Notes under the pieces: model-generated
Told to the model about the DNA's origin: nothing
Seen by the model: only the letters and a program-made list of their open reading frames with translations
Databases searched by the model: none
Program-made: the position numbers and the translations under genes
From: Kalmusia sp. IMI 367209
Taxonomy: Eukaryota > Ascomycota > Dothideomycetes > Pleosporales > Didymosphaeriaceae
DNA length: 64,000 nt
Assembly: GCA_027946365.1 (NCBI GenBank)
Contig: JAPEUQ010000002.1
Location: 186,001 to 250,000, forward strand
Reading direction: 5' to 3'
Shown here: in pieces, positions 20,657 through 32,665 of the stretch
How the letters are laid out: each line of letters starts with the position of its first letter
Numbering within the stretch: position 1 is the stretch's first letter

Positions 20657-22478
20657 CTACTCTCTCAACCACTCCGGCTCCAGCGTCTTACTCATGTACG
20701 GCCCATCAAGCCAATACCCCAACTTCGCATAGTAACTCCTCACTCCTACTCCCGAAATAACACTTATCTTCCCACTTCCATGTTCCTCTCTCGCAATCCT
20801 CTCCGCCTCCTCCATCAACAACGTCCCATACCCCTGATGCTGGAACTTCTTCGGGTCGCGTGCATGCACCGGCACCGCACTGCCATACACATGCAGCTCC
20901 CGTACTAGACTCGTTGGCTGCCCCGTCAACTCAGGTCGGAAAGTATGCTCCTTGGAGCACTGTCGTAGCCGGAGCAAAGCAATCAGGATATCCTGCTTCG
21001 GATCTTCGTATGCAAGGAAGGTCTCCCAGCCGCCGTTGGCGGTGTAGTCGCGGCGCACGAGCTCGACCTGGTCGGGCCGGATCTTGTGCTTGACTTCGTT
21101 GATGCCGACTTCGCGAGTGCGCACGTCGCGGCACGAGGTGCCGAAGTCTTTCATGCGGGCGAGGGCGAGTTCGCGGAGATTGCCGTTTTCGACGCCCGAG
21201 GTGACGAGCGGCATGGGAATGTCTCTCTGCACTCTGTAGATCCGGGTCCAGGGGGGGACCAGAGCGAGGATGCGCGCAACAATGTCAATGAGTGCGTTGG
21301 GCGTGTAATTCTTGTATCTACCTGTGCGCCAGAGCTCATAGAGTCCGGTCCCGCGGATCACGAGTGTAGGGTAGATTTTGAGGCCGTCGGTGCGAAAGTC
21401 CGGGTTGGAGAAGTACTCGACGAACTGGTCGAGGTCGCGCTCCATGCCGACGTTGGGCAGGTCGGGCATCATGTGCGAGACTACTTTGAAGCCGGCATCT
21501 TTGGCGAGGCAGAAGGTTTTTGCGACGGCGGCGACGGTGTGTCCGCGGTTGGTGTCGCGAGCGACGTCTTCGTACAAGGACTGCACGCCGATTTCGAGAC
21601 GCGTGCAGCCGTAGCGAAGCATCGAGGAGAGATGCTGGTCTAGACAGTAGTCTGGCCGCGTTTCGATGGTGATGCCCACGCATTTGATGTTACTCATTTC
21701 GCCGGCTGCAACGGCTTCGTCGACATTCTTAGTCTGGTAGCCTGACAGTGCGTTGTGCAGCTGTGAGATGAACTCGTCCCGGTAGGATTCTGGAAGTGAC
21801 ATGAATGTGCCGCCCATGATGATGTACTCTACCTTGTCCACGGAATGGCCAAGCGCCTTGATTTGATCTACACGGCCACGTGCTTGCTCATAGGGATCGT
21901 ACCGCGCACGAATGGCACGCATGGATGTGGGTTCATAGCCGGTGTACGACTGCGTTGAGTACTCAAAGTCTGAATCTGGGCCGCCGGGGCAGTAGACGCA
22001 GATGTTGCCTGTGTAGGAGATGTGGGGGCAGCGGTGCGGTTTGCACATGACTGCTACTACTGCTATGCCAGATGATGTTCCTGGTCATTGCATCAGCTGG
22101 AAACGTTCCTCTTTCTTTGATAGAATAAGAGCCGAGCAATGCGAGAACCGAAAAGGAATAATAGCTTTACATACGGATAGGTTTCGCGATCAATTTAGGC
22201 AGTATATATTTCTTATAATGCTCCGGCACGGCCGCAATAATTGCCGTCAACGGCGGCTGACTCTTCAAATAATGCTTCTTCGAGATCTGGCCCCTCAGTG
22301 CATTCAAGTTCAGATCTCTCTTCGGCTTGGATCCATCGGCTTGTGCTTCGTAGTCCTGGATGAGCGCGGAGGCAATATCTGCACATGCGCGCATGTACCG
22401 CTCGTTTTCCGGCGGAAGCTTGACATTCTTGGGGAGCCGGTTCTTGGTCCGTGTTTCCGTGAGTGTGATAGTCGCCAT
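20657..22478 (-). CDS. ELP3: Elongator complex catalytic subunit Elp3
   Basis: The catalytic subunit of Elongator, which makes the cm5U34-type modification of wobble uridines in tRNA from acetyl-CoA using a radical SAM centre. I model two exons, 22478-22175 and 22080-20657, joined over a 94-nt intron to 1728 nt (575 aa). The join reads [21 protein letters not shown], matching the conserved core. The Fe-S cysteines are in [14 protein letters not shown], followed by [17 protein letters not shown]. The C-terminal acetyltransferase (GNAT) part shows [16 protein letters not shown] and [13 protein letters not shown]. The start [13 protein letters not shown] was chosen because upstream sequence is not family-like. 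Length is typical and no key residue is missing. It shares a divergent promoter region with LSC1. Confidence 0.97.
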
Positions 22479-23292
22479 TGTGTTTGGACCTTTAGGTGTG
22501 GAGACCTGGGTGTTGAAGTTGAAAGGCGAACTTGAGGCTCTGCTTGTGGAGTCGGTGGGGTTGGGATTTTTGGGTGCACATTTATGGTGCGCTAGTCTAG
22601 TTTCGGCTAGTACGAGTCCCGGAGTACTCCTTGGGCATACGTTCAACATGCTTTTGCGGAATTGTTTTCGAAGAAGGTAAAGTCACATCTCTGAACGAAA
22701 AAAAATTCAACGCATCAAGCATGCTGCAAGGTCAAGGTATGGTGGAATTCCTTCCACTCGACGTCTCTTCCCCGGTGTAGAATTGGCTACTCGTGAAGTC
22801 TATGAACACTAGAAGGGAAGAAAGTCTGTCTGGAACTCGGTCTGCCAGCTTTGTATAATTCATTCTTGATCTCTGAACTGCTACGGCCATCTGAGCCCAA
22901 TCTGATTCGAAAGTATCTTCTACTATGAATGTCGCTTGCACTGTTTGGCATGTGGATTTATTCGCCCCTGGAACCAAGATAAGCTCAGAACCACAAACTG
23001 TGTGTCTGAAATTCATTTGGCCACTTCACCCTCTCGAGAGACGTCTGTATGGTATTGTTGAGAGGCAATCTAGGTGATTGCAATCACGGACGTATCCGCG
23101 AGGCATTTTCGTGCAGAGTCGGGACGTCACACCCTTGCCGGCCGAAGAGCATGTAAAGTTTTAGATTGGCGGCCAAGCTCCGAAGAGCAACCGCGTAGAT
23201 CGCACCTCCTCCGCAACAACCCCCATCTCAACCACCTCTCCATCCATCGCACTCCTTTTCTGCACGTCTGCTTTCGTGACCATATCGTCACG
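22479..23292. promoter_or_regulatory. divergent promoter region ELP3 / LSC1
   Basis: About 0.8 kb between the start codons of ELP3 (minus) and LSC1 (plus), holding both promoters and 5' UTRs. Frames inside (for example 23016-22732 minus) have no family resemblance. No named operator was recognised. Confidence 0.55.
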
Positions 23293-24602
23293 ATGCAGGC
23301 TCTTCGACGACCGCTCAGCTCCGCCCTGCGGAAAGCCGCTGCGAGGAACACATATGCGACGAGCTCCTCGCCGTACGCAGATACCATCAAGAATCTACGC
23401 ATCAACGGCGATACCAAGGTGCTCTTCCAGGGCTTCACCGGCAAGCAGGGAACGTGAGTGGAAGCGCTGCAGCTTATGTGGAATGGATGGTGCTGATACA
23501 AGAATAGCTTCCACGCCCAGCAAGCCATCGAGTACGGTATGCGCCGCAACCAAACCTTTGTCCCAATCCCATCCGCAAGCTCCATTGACGCAGAGATACA
23601 GGCACCAATGTCGTCGGCGGCACGAACCCAAAGAAGGCTGGCACTGAGCATCTCGGCAAGCCCGTCTTTGCGACGGTAGAGGAGGGCATCAAGCAGACTG
23701 GCGCGACCGCGTCCGCCATCTTCGTCCCGTATGCACATTATCCGGCGCGCGTTCGAACCACAATCTGACTTTCATACAGTCCGCCGCTCGCGGCAAAGGG
23801 TATTGAGGAGGCTCTTACCGCTGAGATTCCTCTGGTAGTATGGTAGGTTATGTAGCAAGCTTGCGCGTCTATCGAAGCTAATCAGTCATTGTAGCATTAC
23901 TGAGGGTATCCCGCAACACGGTACGGTTCACTTTTGTCTAGCGACAACACAAGATACTGACATCTGCAGACATGGTTCGCATCACGGATATGCTCAAATC
24001 GCAGAACAAGACGCGCCTGGTTGGCCCTAACTGCCCTGGTATCATCGCTCCCGTACGCTACCACTCCCTCATCCACTACGCAAACCTAACACACATATCA
24101 GGGACAATGTAAAATCGGTATCATGCCCGGTTTCATCCACAAGCGCGGCCGTGTCGGTATCGTCTCCCGCTCCGGAACCCTCACCTACGAAGCCGTAAAC
24201 CAGACCACCCAAGCCGGCCTTGGCCAGTCGCTCGTCGTTGGTATTGGCGGTGACCCTTTCTCCGGCACCAACTTCATCGACTGTCTCAAGGTTTTCCTGC
24301 AGGACGAAGAGACAGACGGTATTATCATGATTGGTGAAATCGGTGGCAGCGCCGAGGAGGACGCAGCCGACTTCTTGAAGGAGAACAACACCGCGAATAA
24401 GCCCGTTGTCAGCTTCATCGCCGGTATCTCTGCGCCGCCAGGCCGGAGAATGGGCCACGCTGGTGCTATCGTGAGCGGCGGAAAGGGTGACGCCAACTCC
24501 AAGATCAACGCCCTCGAGGCTGCCGGTGTCGTCGTCGAGCGCTCCCCCGCTGCGCTTGGAAAGACTCTGTACGATCAATTTGTGAAGCGCGACTTGATAT
24601 AA
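23293..24602 (+). CDS. LSC1: succinate-CoA ligase alpha subunit, mitochondrial
   Basis: The TCA-cycle enzyme subunit that, with the beta subunit, converts succinyl-CoA to succinate with substrate-level phosphorylation in the mitochondrial matrix. I model seven exons: 23293-23453, 23508-23536, 23602-23728, 23780-23842, 23895-23920, 23970-24052 and 24102-24602, totalling 990 nt (329 aa). The N-terminus [19 protein letters not shown] is an Arg/Ala-rich mitochondrial presequence. The CoA-binding Rossmann part shows [18 protein letters not shown] and [28 protein letters not shown] follows. The phosphohistidine loop is [16 protein letters not shown]. Several exons are only 26-63 nt, so separate open frames do not show the gene. 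Length is normal for the family and all motifs are intact. Confidence 0.95.
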
Positions 24603-25710
24603 TCGACTGCATGGATGATGATGTTTCCTTGGGTTCATAGTCCGGTTAGAGCGAGTACCTAGGTCTTGGCAGACTGAATGGCTGTACACAGACGAGGCCA
24701 ATGTATATTTAGTCCATTTAGAGCAATGTTACCCGTCTGCATTGAATCGACAGAGCCTTTATATGGTACCTTGATCACAACAGCTGGAGTTTACTCTTGG
24801 TATAGTGGTTGTACATCCTAAGCCAATTGTAACTTGAGCAAGTGTCGTTCGTGATAAAGGGTCCTAGAAGTATCACTTCTCTTTGATGTACTTATTCTAG
24901 TAGGGGGTTTTCTTGACGCAGTGTCCCCCTCCCCCCAAGACTGACACATTTTGTATATAGAAAGCTAGTAAACAAAAGCTTGTAGCTGTGCTTATAAGTC
25001 TTCTTTGTTATAACAAAACATTTTGATTCTGATTCACACCTACGCCTTTCACATTAGGTAGGGTAAGAGGTGGGCCGCTATTGTGGATACAAAATGTACA
25101 CTGAATTGACTGTTCCATATTCTAGTGGGGTTTTTGATGCAAAGAGGTATCGCGCGGGGGCTAATTGCCAGGAAATCTGCTTGGTTGTTTTTTTTTTTTG
25201 CATACATTTGATGGTATGATTCCAGACCCTCACCGTTTGGCCAATCACCATTTATGTGTTCCATACTCCGAAACATGATTTAGTGGAAAGGAGCACGAGG
25301 CTACGATCATTCTGCATTCGGGCTCGAGACCGAAGCACGAGAGCCACTATAGAATTTCAACCTATGGTTCAATCACCCCGCCAAACTGAGCCGAGCCATT
25401 CATGCTACCGGCTCGCAGTCGTCGAGCTCATTCGATGCCGAGATGGGGGCCATGCAGATCACCTCTGCGTGTACAACAAGGCTGTGCTGTAGCCTAGACG
25501 ACTGAGCCACAGTACAGCCCAAGGTCCTGACGATGGCTGTGCGCTACCGTGGTCGCCAGCGAACTCAGCCTGATGCAGAACCTGATCTGAGGCAATTGTC
25601 ATCAATCGTCTACCACACCTGCATTTCTTCCTGTTGCTCGAGGGTTCTGACGGTCCACAAGATAACACCGAGTCCGCTGCAAGTGACGGCACTGAATTGC
25701 TTGTACATTA
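24603..25710. other. intergenic, LSC1 3' flank and NACHT gene promoter
   Basis: No coding signal. A T-run lies at about 25189-25199. A stretch near 24800 (tggtatagtggttgtaca) resembles a tRNA A-box but has no partner B-box or cloverleaf. Confidence 0.55.
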
Positions 25711-28700
25711 ATGGACCCGATAACAGCGATAAACCTGGCATCCAGCCTGATCACATTCGTCGATTTTGCGACCAAGATCATCACGGGCACGTACGAAGTC
25801 TACAGCTCCACAACCGGGAGCACCGTCGAGAATGCACATATCGACAGCGTAATCGGCGATCTCAGTGAGGTGGCTGCAGATCTGGAGATTGACGTCCCCG
25901 GCAAGTCCAAGCACGAACGCGCACTCAAAGAACTCGCGTCCAAGTGCGGCAAGGTTGCAAACGACCTTTTACTGCTACTCAATAGGATCAAGTCTGACGG
26001 CAGCCATTCAACATGGAAGAGCCTCAAGGTAACTTTCATCAGCATGCGCAAGCAAAAGGAGATCACAGGATTGGAGAAGCGGCTCAACGACTACCGCTCG
26101 CAGATTCTGACGCGGCTGACTCTGATGTTGCAGTAAGAAAACAATCCAAACCATTAGGCAACTTGAGGCTTTTTTAATACATCCTAGGGATCAGAACTGG
26201 TCTGTGAAGCTGCAGCTCGATAGGTTGGAAGATGCCTCCCTAAACTTGTCTTCGGAGAGTGTCTCGCGCGCTAAAGCATTACGTGAGCACATTTTCCAAG
26301 ATATAAAACATCTTCTGGATTCAAGAGTCTCTTCAAGCTATACAGCTATTGACTCAAGGGACCGTCTGCTGCACTTGGAACAAGGTTTACAGAATCTATC
26401 GTCCTTGATCACAACAGTGCCGAGAGAGAATATCATCCTTGAGAACCTCTACTATGACTCCCTGGATTCACGCGAGAGGACTATTGTGGATGCTGAGACT
26501 GGAACATTTGAGTGGCTATTCGAGGAAAAATTAGGCCAAGACGAGATTGATGAGACAGCCACGGAAGCAGTCAAACTCGAAAATTCAGGCTCTAAAGGAG
26601 AAGAACTTGAGAATAACTCAACCTCTTACTCCTCGGTGGGATTTATGGACATCAAAGAACAGCACGAAGGAGTAGAATCTGCAAATAATTCCTCGCCTAG
26701 TCTAGCTGAATCCCCAAATTTCACAGAGAGTGAGCAGCGACCTGGGTCGCCGGATTCCGAATTTCATGAGACAGACATTCGATATTTCGAGAAAGAACAA
26801 CTCGAGCGGCGAGCCGAGACCCGCGCACGATTTGTCGCGTGGCTAAACTCTGGAGGCGGCGTTTTTCACATCTCTGGGAAAGCAGGCTCAGGAAAGTCTA
26901 CTTTTATGAAGTTCATCTGTAACCACAAGCGTACCGAAGCGGAACTAAAGACGTGGGCCGGCCAGAAAAAACTCGTATTTGCTGCGTTCTACTTCTGGAA
27001 GTCCCAGTCGCAAGAAAAGGAATTACAAATGTCGCTTGAGGGTCTCTACCGCTCTATTCTCTTCACTACCCTCAGACAGTGTCCTGAGCTCATACCTGCC
27101 ATTTTACCTGTCCACTGGGAAAAGCTGAAGGACAACCGTTTCGTAGTAGGAAACTTCATCAGCTACTTCGATCTCGTCAGTGCTTTTGAAGCTCTTACGA
27201 GCACAGAAACATTCCCCAGCCATCGCTTCTGCTACTTTGTAGATGGGCTTGATGAATACCATGGTCACAGTCTTGACCACGTTCGTCTATCGAAAAGTCT
27301 CCAACGCTGGGCAAGGAGTTCTGATGTCAAGATTTGCGCAAGCTCCCGGCCCTATATCGAGTACGAGAAACTTTCCCCTTCCTCGGATCAGAAAATTCGG
27401 TTGCATCACTTAACCCGTCATGATATACACCTTTTCTGTCGACAAATGATCGAAAAGGACGATAACTTTGAGCAAATCAAGGACTCTTACCTGAGTCTTG
27501 TGGCAAGAATTGTCAAGCGGTCCAAAGGCGTTTTCTTATGGGCCCGGCTGGTTATCAACTCGCTTTTGGTTGGCATGTTGCGGCATGACAACTTCGAAAC
27601 TTTGAAAAAGAAATTGAGTGTGATACCTGGAGATATCAACCAGCTCTATAATCAGCTACTGGACTCTTTGGACAAAGACGACCGAGAACGGGCAATTAAG
27701 TTGCTGTTGCTAACGGCACATCCACCTTACGATTATACTATCATTACGTACTGGATGTTCGATAATTTTGATCGTTTAGCTTTCAGCCCTCACAACGGAA
27801 CGAGGCCAGCGTCCTGGCCATCAACAGAGAAAATGGCGGATGACGCACGACTACAAATCAAAAGTCTTACTAAAGGATTACTAGAGACGAAAACGCAGCG
27901 TTGTGGTGATGTTGAAATTCAAAAAGTAGACTTCTTCCATCGTACAGCTCAGGATTTTGTCCTCGAACAGTTGGAACCTGCAAAGAAACTCGATCCTGGC
28001 GACGAAGTTATCGACCTCATCATCGATAAACACACCTATGCTCGGCTACGCCTTGCTGAACTAACTTTGTACGATATTCATACCCGAAAAGTTTTCTGGC
28101 TATGCTGCTTTTCGCTATGGGTCTTTATATACACTAAAAACATGTCTCTAGAAGTGATGGACGCCTATCGATGCCTTTTAGATGACTACGATAATTCGAT
28201 CCCGACAGATCCTGTGAGCAATAGTATCTTCAAGGGTCAAATAAAAGAGCCTGGCGAAGGTATTCGACTGATGCACCGACTGTCTTTCGTCCACATGGCC
28301 GCTTATACAGGTCAGCTAGACTACGTGCTCAGGGAGATAGAGGCAGATCCAGGTCTTTTGGACAGCGGTAAAGAGCTAAGTATCCTCGCCAGTGCAGTAT
28401 TCGGAGGCCAGATCAAGATTGTGGAAGCCCTCCTCAAGCGGGGCTGCTCTCCAATCAATTCTATCAGTTGCTGGAACCAAGCGAAACCGGAAGATCGCCC
28501 CGATGTGAGCATTCCGATTTGGATGGCTGTACTTCAACACGATTTAGAATCATTTATCAGCAATGTAGACTATGATGCCAACCTTTATAGGTATGGTTTT
28601 GTCATTTGGGAGCTGCTTCTTAGGGATCCTCAGGTGAACGCGCGTAAATGCTTCTTTCTATTGAGTTCCCCAGGCAACGACACTACAACTCATTTTATCA

Positions 28701-28969
28701 CCTTGAAGCAATGTATTGAAGAGCTGAGACCTGAGAGAATGGATAAACTACTGGAACTTCTGGACGAGAACAAGGAAAACTCATTTATGAAGGGTACAAG
28801 AAATTTCCTTTCGCGGTTTGTCCCGGGAGCAGGCAGGTCAGAGCCGAGCTTGAAAACGAAAACGGATGCATATGCTCCCTATAGCCTTGAAGAAAAAGAA
28901 GCAATGACCGTTCGCGCTACCGTCTGTGAGGGCATCCAAGCGGACAGGTGCTGGATCAGGTACTTTTGA
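25711..28969 (+). CDS. NACHT NTPase of the NACHT-DUF7791 type
   Basis: A fungal STAND/NLR-like protein. I model two exons, 25711-26132 and 26188-28969 (3204 nt, 1067 aa), with a 55-nt intron restoring LMLQDQNWSVKLQLDRL. Residues 1-140 form the helical N-terminal domain often found in this family (MDPITAINLASSLITFVDF). Residues ~220-310 are an acidic Ser/Glu-rich linker. The P-loop GKAGSGKST lies at 371-379, Walker B YFVDGLDEY at ~490-498, and KRSKGVFLWARLVINSLL marks the NACHT C-terminal helices. A DUF7791-like region follows (VDFFHRTAQDFVLE). It has no clear WD, ankyrin or TPR repeats, although AAYTGQLDYVLREI is ankyrin-like. It ends with a TGA at 28969; a different frame just downstream stays open to 29153, so a further 3' exon cannot be excluded. 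It lies tail-to-tail with a related gene. The biological trigger is unknown. Confidence 0.85.
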
Positions 28970-29558
28970 TGATCAGGAACTTGAGATAGAAAACCAGAAT
29001 CAGAAGATTATGCATCGTAGGGCTGCATTGTTCGAAGTGACCCGCGAAGAAGTACAGTCGGACCGCCACTTGTGTTTTCGATCCCTACATACTAACCTCT
29101 TTATTATCATACTTTCTACGAGACGTATAAATTCTCCGAGTCCATATTCTTAGCATCCTGTGAATCCCCGAGATAACTATCAATATGGAAGTGGGTAAAA
29201 CGGACAATGACTGTGAGGAAAGTGTCCTGCTGGCATTTACGCTGATGCCAAGCCAACGATCTGACTGTGTGATACCGCCATACCCCCTTGATACGGATGA
29301 TGCCACGTGAGAATTGTTCAGGCCCATTTCAGTCAACAGCGCTAAGATACGCCTCAGCCTACTGTCAGCTTCGCTTTGGGGTAGAGTAGAGCTAACACGA
29401 CCTATTAGCTACTGCAGGCGGTCGATAGCTTCTGGTCTTCACATGTTTGTATCTTTACTTTAAACAAAGTTAATAGCAGGAGCCCACCATCGCTCGGCGG
29501 CCGTTATTCATCATACATGCTACACGATGTATTTATATCTTCTAAATGTAGGTGTCAA
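28970..29558. other. convergent intergenic region between two NACHT genes
   Basis: About 0.6 kb between the 3' ends of the two convergent NACHT genes. The first part could hold an alternative last exon of the plus-strand gene (open frame 28926-29153, DDQELEIENQNQ). No other signal was seen. Confidence 0.5.
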
Positions 29559-32500
29559 CTACGCGAAAACACGCTTTAAGAATCGTCTGGCTGGCGACGT
29601 TTTTGTGTCCTTTTTCTTCCTTCCATTGCTGGGTGTCACTGGTTTCGCCTCCTCGCCAGGCATCTTTGGCTCCACCTCCTTGCTAGGTATATCTGGTTTC
29701 GCCTCCTTGTAAGGCAATTTGGGTTTCGGGCTGGCGCGTGGTTTCTTCAGTCTGCCATTGTCGTCTCTCTTGGCCTTCTCATAACTCGCAAGCCAACCTT
29801 TTACTGTGTCATCTGGAATCTTTATGGAACCTAGCCAGAATTGGACATCTTTGATGGATTCTATCTGTACATCCGCGCCATAATCGAGAAACACTCGCCC
29901 TATGTCTATCAATTCCAACCACTTCTGAGTCCTATATCGAGCACCGGTTGAGCCGTAACTGAAGGTTATTCGGACGACAATCTCCCAAATAGAAGGACAA
30001 TTTCCGGCTTCTTTCTTGTCATTGGGGTCGGCTCCAGCGTCCAATAATGCTTGGATAATTGATAAATTCGGTCCCTGAAAGTACTGGCCTGGGGATTGAG
30101 GGATTTCGACATCCCATTCCATGATGGCACATTGCAGGAGGGAGTGAGCTTGTTCTTCAGATGGTCGTGCCAGTTGATATTTGTCAAGCTTTTTGACCAA
30201 ATACCAATGCAATTGGAACTTGACGGCACAGCTTAGGAAGGTTTCAGGACATACCTTACAAAACGATGCAGTCTCATTCCATGCCGTAGCAGTTGCGGTT
30301 CCGTTAGGTGAATGCTTATTGAGCAAAGAATATTGTAGATTATGGGTATCCGTCACTGTTGAGAGTTGGTCTATAACGGCAACGAGTAAACTGGGGTCGG
30401 TTTTGGGGGTCTTTACGGACTGATCGGCGTAGCCGACGCATTCCCGAATAGAGTCCATCGAAATATCTGACACTACTTTAGTCCACCCAAGGCGGGCCAG
30501 TGCTAAGACGAGATAGGAGTCTAAAGTAGGGTCTGTAGCTTCGAGCTTTTTTTGCACAGATGGGCTTTCTAAGAAATCCTTCGTCGTCCGGTGTAGGTAT
30601 TGAACTGTTTTTCGCGACAAGTCCCGCCCCGGAATATTGCCAGCTTCTAAGAGACCTTTACAGCGACTAGATATGCGTCTTCTCATTCTGTCTGCCATAT
30701 AGTTTGCTTGATCTTGAGGAAGAGCGCGGATGGGAAGATCAAGAACTCTACTTGGATTGTCCCCGTCCACCAAGGAGAGTTCTAGTAAAGTTATTGGATG
30801 CATAGCCGCATGGACTAATCGAAACAGCTGCGATGCATGAGTGAAATGCTCTTTTTGGATTGTGCTAAGAATCTTGTCAAAAAAACTCTCCAGTTCGGGT
30901 GGCAACTCCTCTAGGTGTTTTGAAAGGTCCAAAATGCTGCTTCCATTGGTTATGTCCTCTAAGAGCAGGGCCACAACGAGGGTTACCCAAAGGAACACGC
31001 CTTCGGATTTTTGAACGATCTGGTAGACTAGGTTTGAACTGTATTCCGGATCTTCTCCTCGTAGGGACTTGAACCCAGGATTGCTGTTGAGCTTGCCTTT
31101 GACATACTGAATCATGTCCGGGTAGGTTAAGTCCTGTATCTGCAGTTTTGCGGTTTCATGAAAAGCATCCTCGAAGACGGGCCATGGTCGGCTGGCCACG
31201 CACATTTTAACATTTGGCAAATGAGCCTTTGACTGCAGCAGGTCAATGAGCTGCGCGTGATTCCCAGAAAACTCATCGAGTCCATCAATGAATAAAAGGA
31301 AGTCCCTCGAAGCTCCTTTATCGAACATTGTCTTGAACACCCGTGCAAGTTCGTCCCAAGTCCAAGATAAGTGACTGGGTAGTATCTCAAAGAGGTGATA
31401 CTCTTCCCATAGAGCCGGAAATATTGAAGGGATAAGATTACTGCATTTCTCGAGGCACCGGTGTAGTATCGTCCGTACCATACCCTCTTGAGACATTTGC
31501 ATCTTGGTACCGGAATTCCAAAAGAAGAAACCAGCAACAATGATTTCGGATCGCCCTTTTGGAATCAGCGATGATCGCAAAATCCGGACGGTACGTGGAT
31601 CCTGGTGAAGAAATTTCATGAGAGTAGACTTTCCGGCACCAGGCTTTCCAGTCACCCAATAAGTTCCCGAGTCGCTTTTGAGCCACCGAGTAAAGCTTGT
31701 CCATTGGGAAGAGGCAGCTTCATGATATATCCAATCAAACGTTTGCCTATATCGATCCGGGATCCTCTCCTCTCGATCAGACATTTCCCTATAGCGCAAA
31801 TTTTGTAGAATTGTCCGAATGAACGGCTCCACTAGCCTAGCATTAGGTCGTTTTGCAAAAGATATGACAGCGGAAGCATATGCATGGTCATAATGCTCTT
31901 GGCGATGAGTTTCCCTCAGCGCTTCAAGAAGATCATCACGCCATTGTTTACTGTCCGAGAGGTTGTCCAGGACTTGTTGTCCTAAATGTTTTGAATCTTT
32001 GGCGGTATCACCAAGCTTCACAACAGACTCGCTAGGAAAGATTAAATAAGTACGTTCTTGTGTAAATGTAAAAGTAGTACCAATATCGATATAGCAGATC
32101 AGGGGATTCTGCTTCCCCGGCTGATTGCTGAAATGTAAGAGGCTAAGGAAAGGATGGAAATCACAAAGGGGTTCAGGAAAGGAACACCGTGTCTCTAAGT
32201 GCAGATGAAATTCTGGTTGACTTACCGTAAGGCTACCAACATAAGGAGAATTAGCTCTTGCCTATATCCACTAAGCTGCTCTTGAAGACCTTTGACCTTA
32301 TCAGCATCCCATACGTTCATCAGAGCCTTCTTTAAGTTCCCCCAATTTGTATCTCTTCGCATTTTCAACTTTACTAGGGCCTCTTGAAGTTGGGTTGCAA
32401 CTTTATAGCAGTTTTGACATAGGGCCTGCATCTTGACATCGTTTGGTGAGTATCTTTGGGGCGCGAGTGTCGATGAACTACCTAGCGTCCCCGGATCGAG

Positions 32501-32665
32501 AGGCGCCGTGAGATTAGCAAGGCTTTCCGTTATGTGGTCTAGAGCTTTGTGCTGGTCGAGCTGTCCGGATTTACGGATCTCAATAGTCCCTTTTAGAAGT
32601 TTGCTGCCGAAATCAATGAACTGTGCGGCGCTCGTTGCGATAGCGAGGACGGAGAAAGGCTCCAT
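29559..32665 (-). CDS. NACHT NTPase of the NACHT-DUF7791 type, Lys/Pro-rich tail
   Basis: A second NLR-like protein, convergent with the one at 25711. I model two exons, 32665-32226 and 32031-29559 (2913 nt, 970 aa), with a 194-nt intron whose join reads VALRESVVKLGD. The N-terminal helical domain starts MEPFSVLAIATSAAQFIDFG, the same family as its neighbour. The P-loop GKPGAGKST is at 275-283 and Walker B LLFIDGLDEF at ~391-400. KSEGVFLWVTLVVALLL and VQYLHRTTKDFLESP match the DUF7791 style. A single ankyrin-like unit (SIIQALLDAGADPNDKKEAG) lies near residue 840. The last 60 residues are a basic, repeated EAKP/EVEP/EEAKP segment ending RRFLKRVFA. The protein is intact by all motifs. The two neighbours are diverged relatives rather than a fresh duplication. 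Confidence 0.85.

Noticed and set aside
24795..24860. tRNA-like A-box (tggtatagtggt)
   Set aside because: No B-box, no anticodon arm and no acceptor pairing around it.
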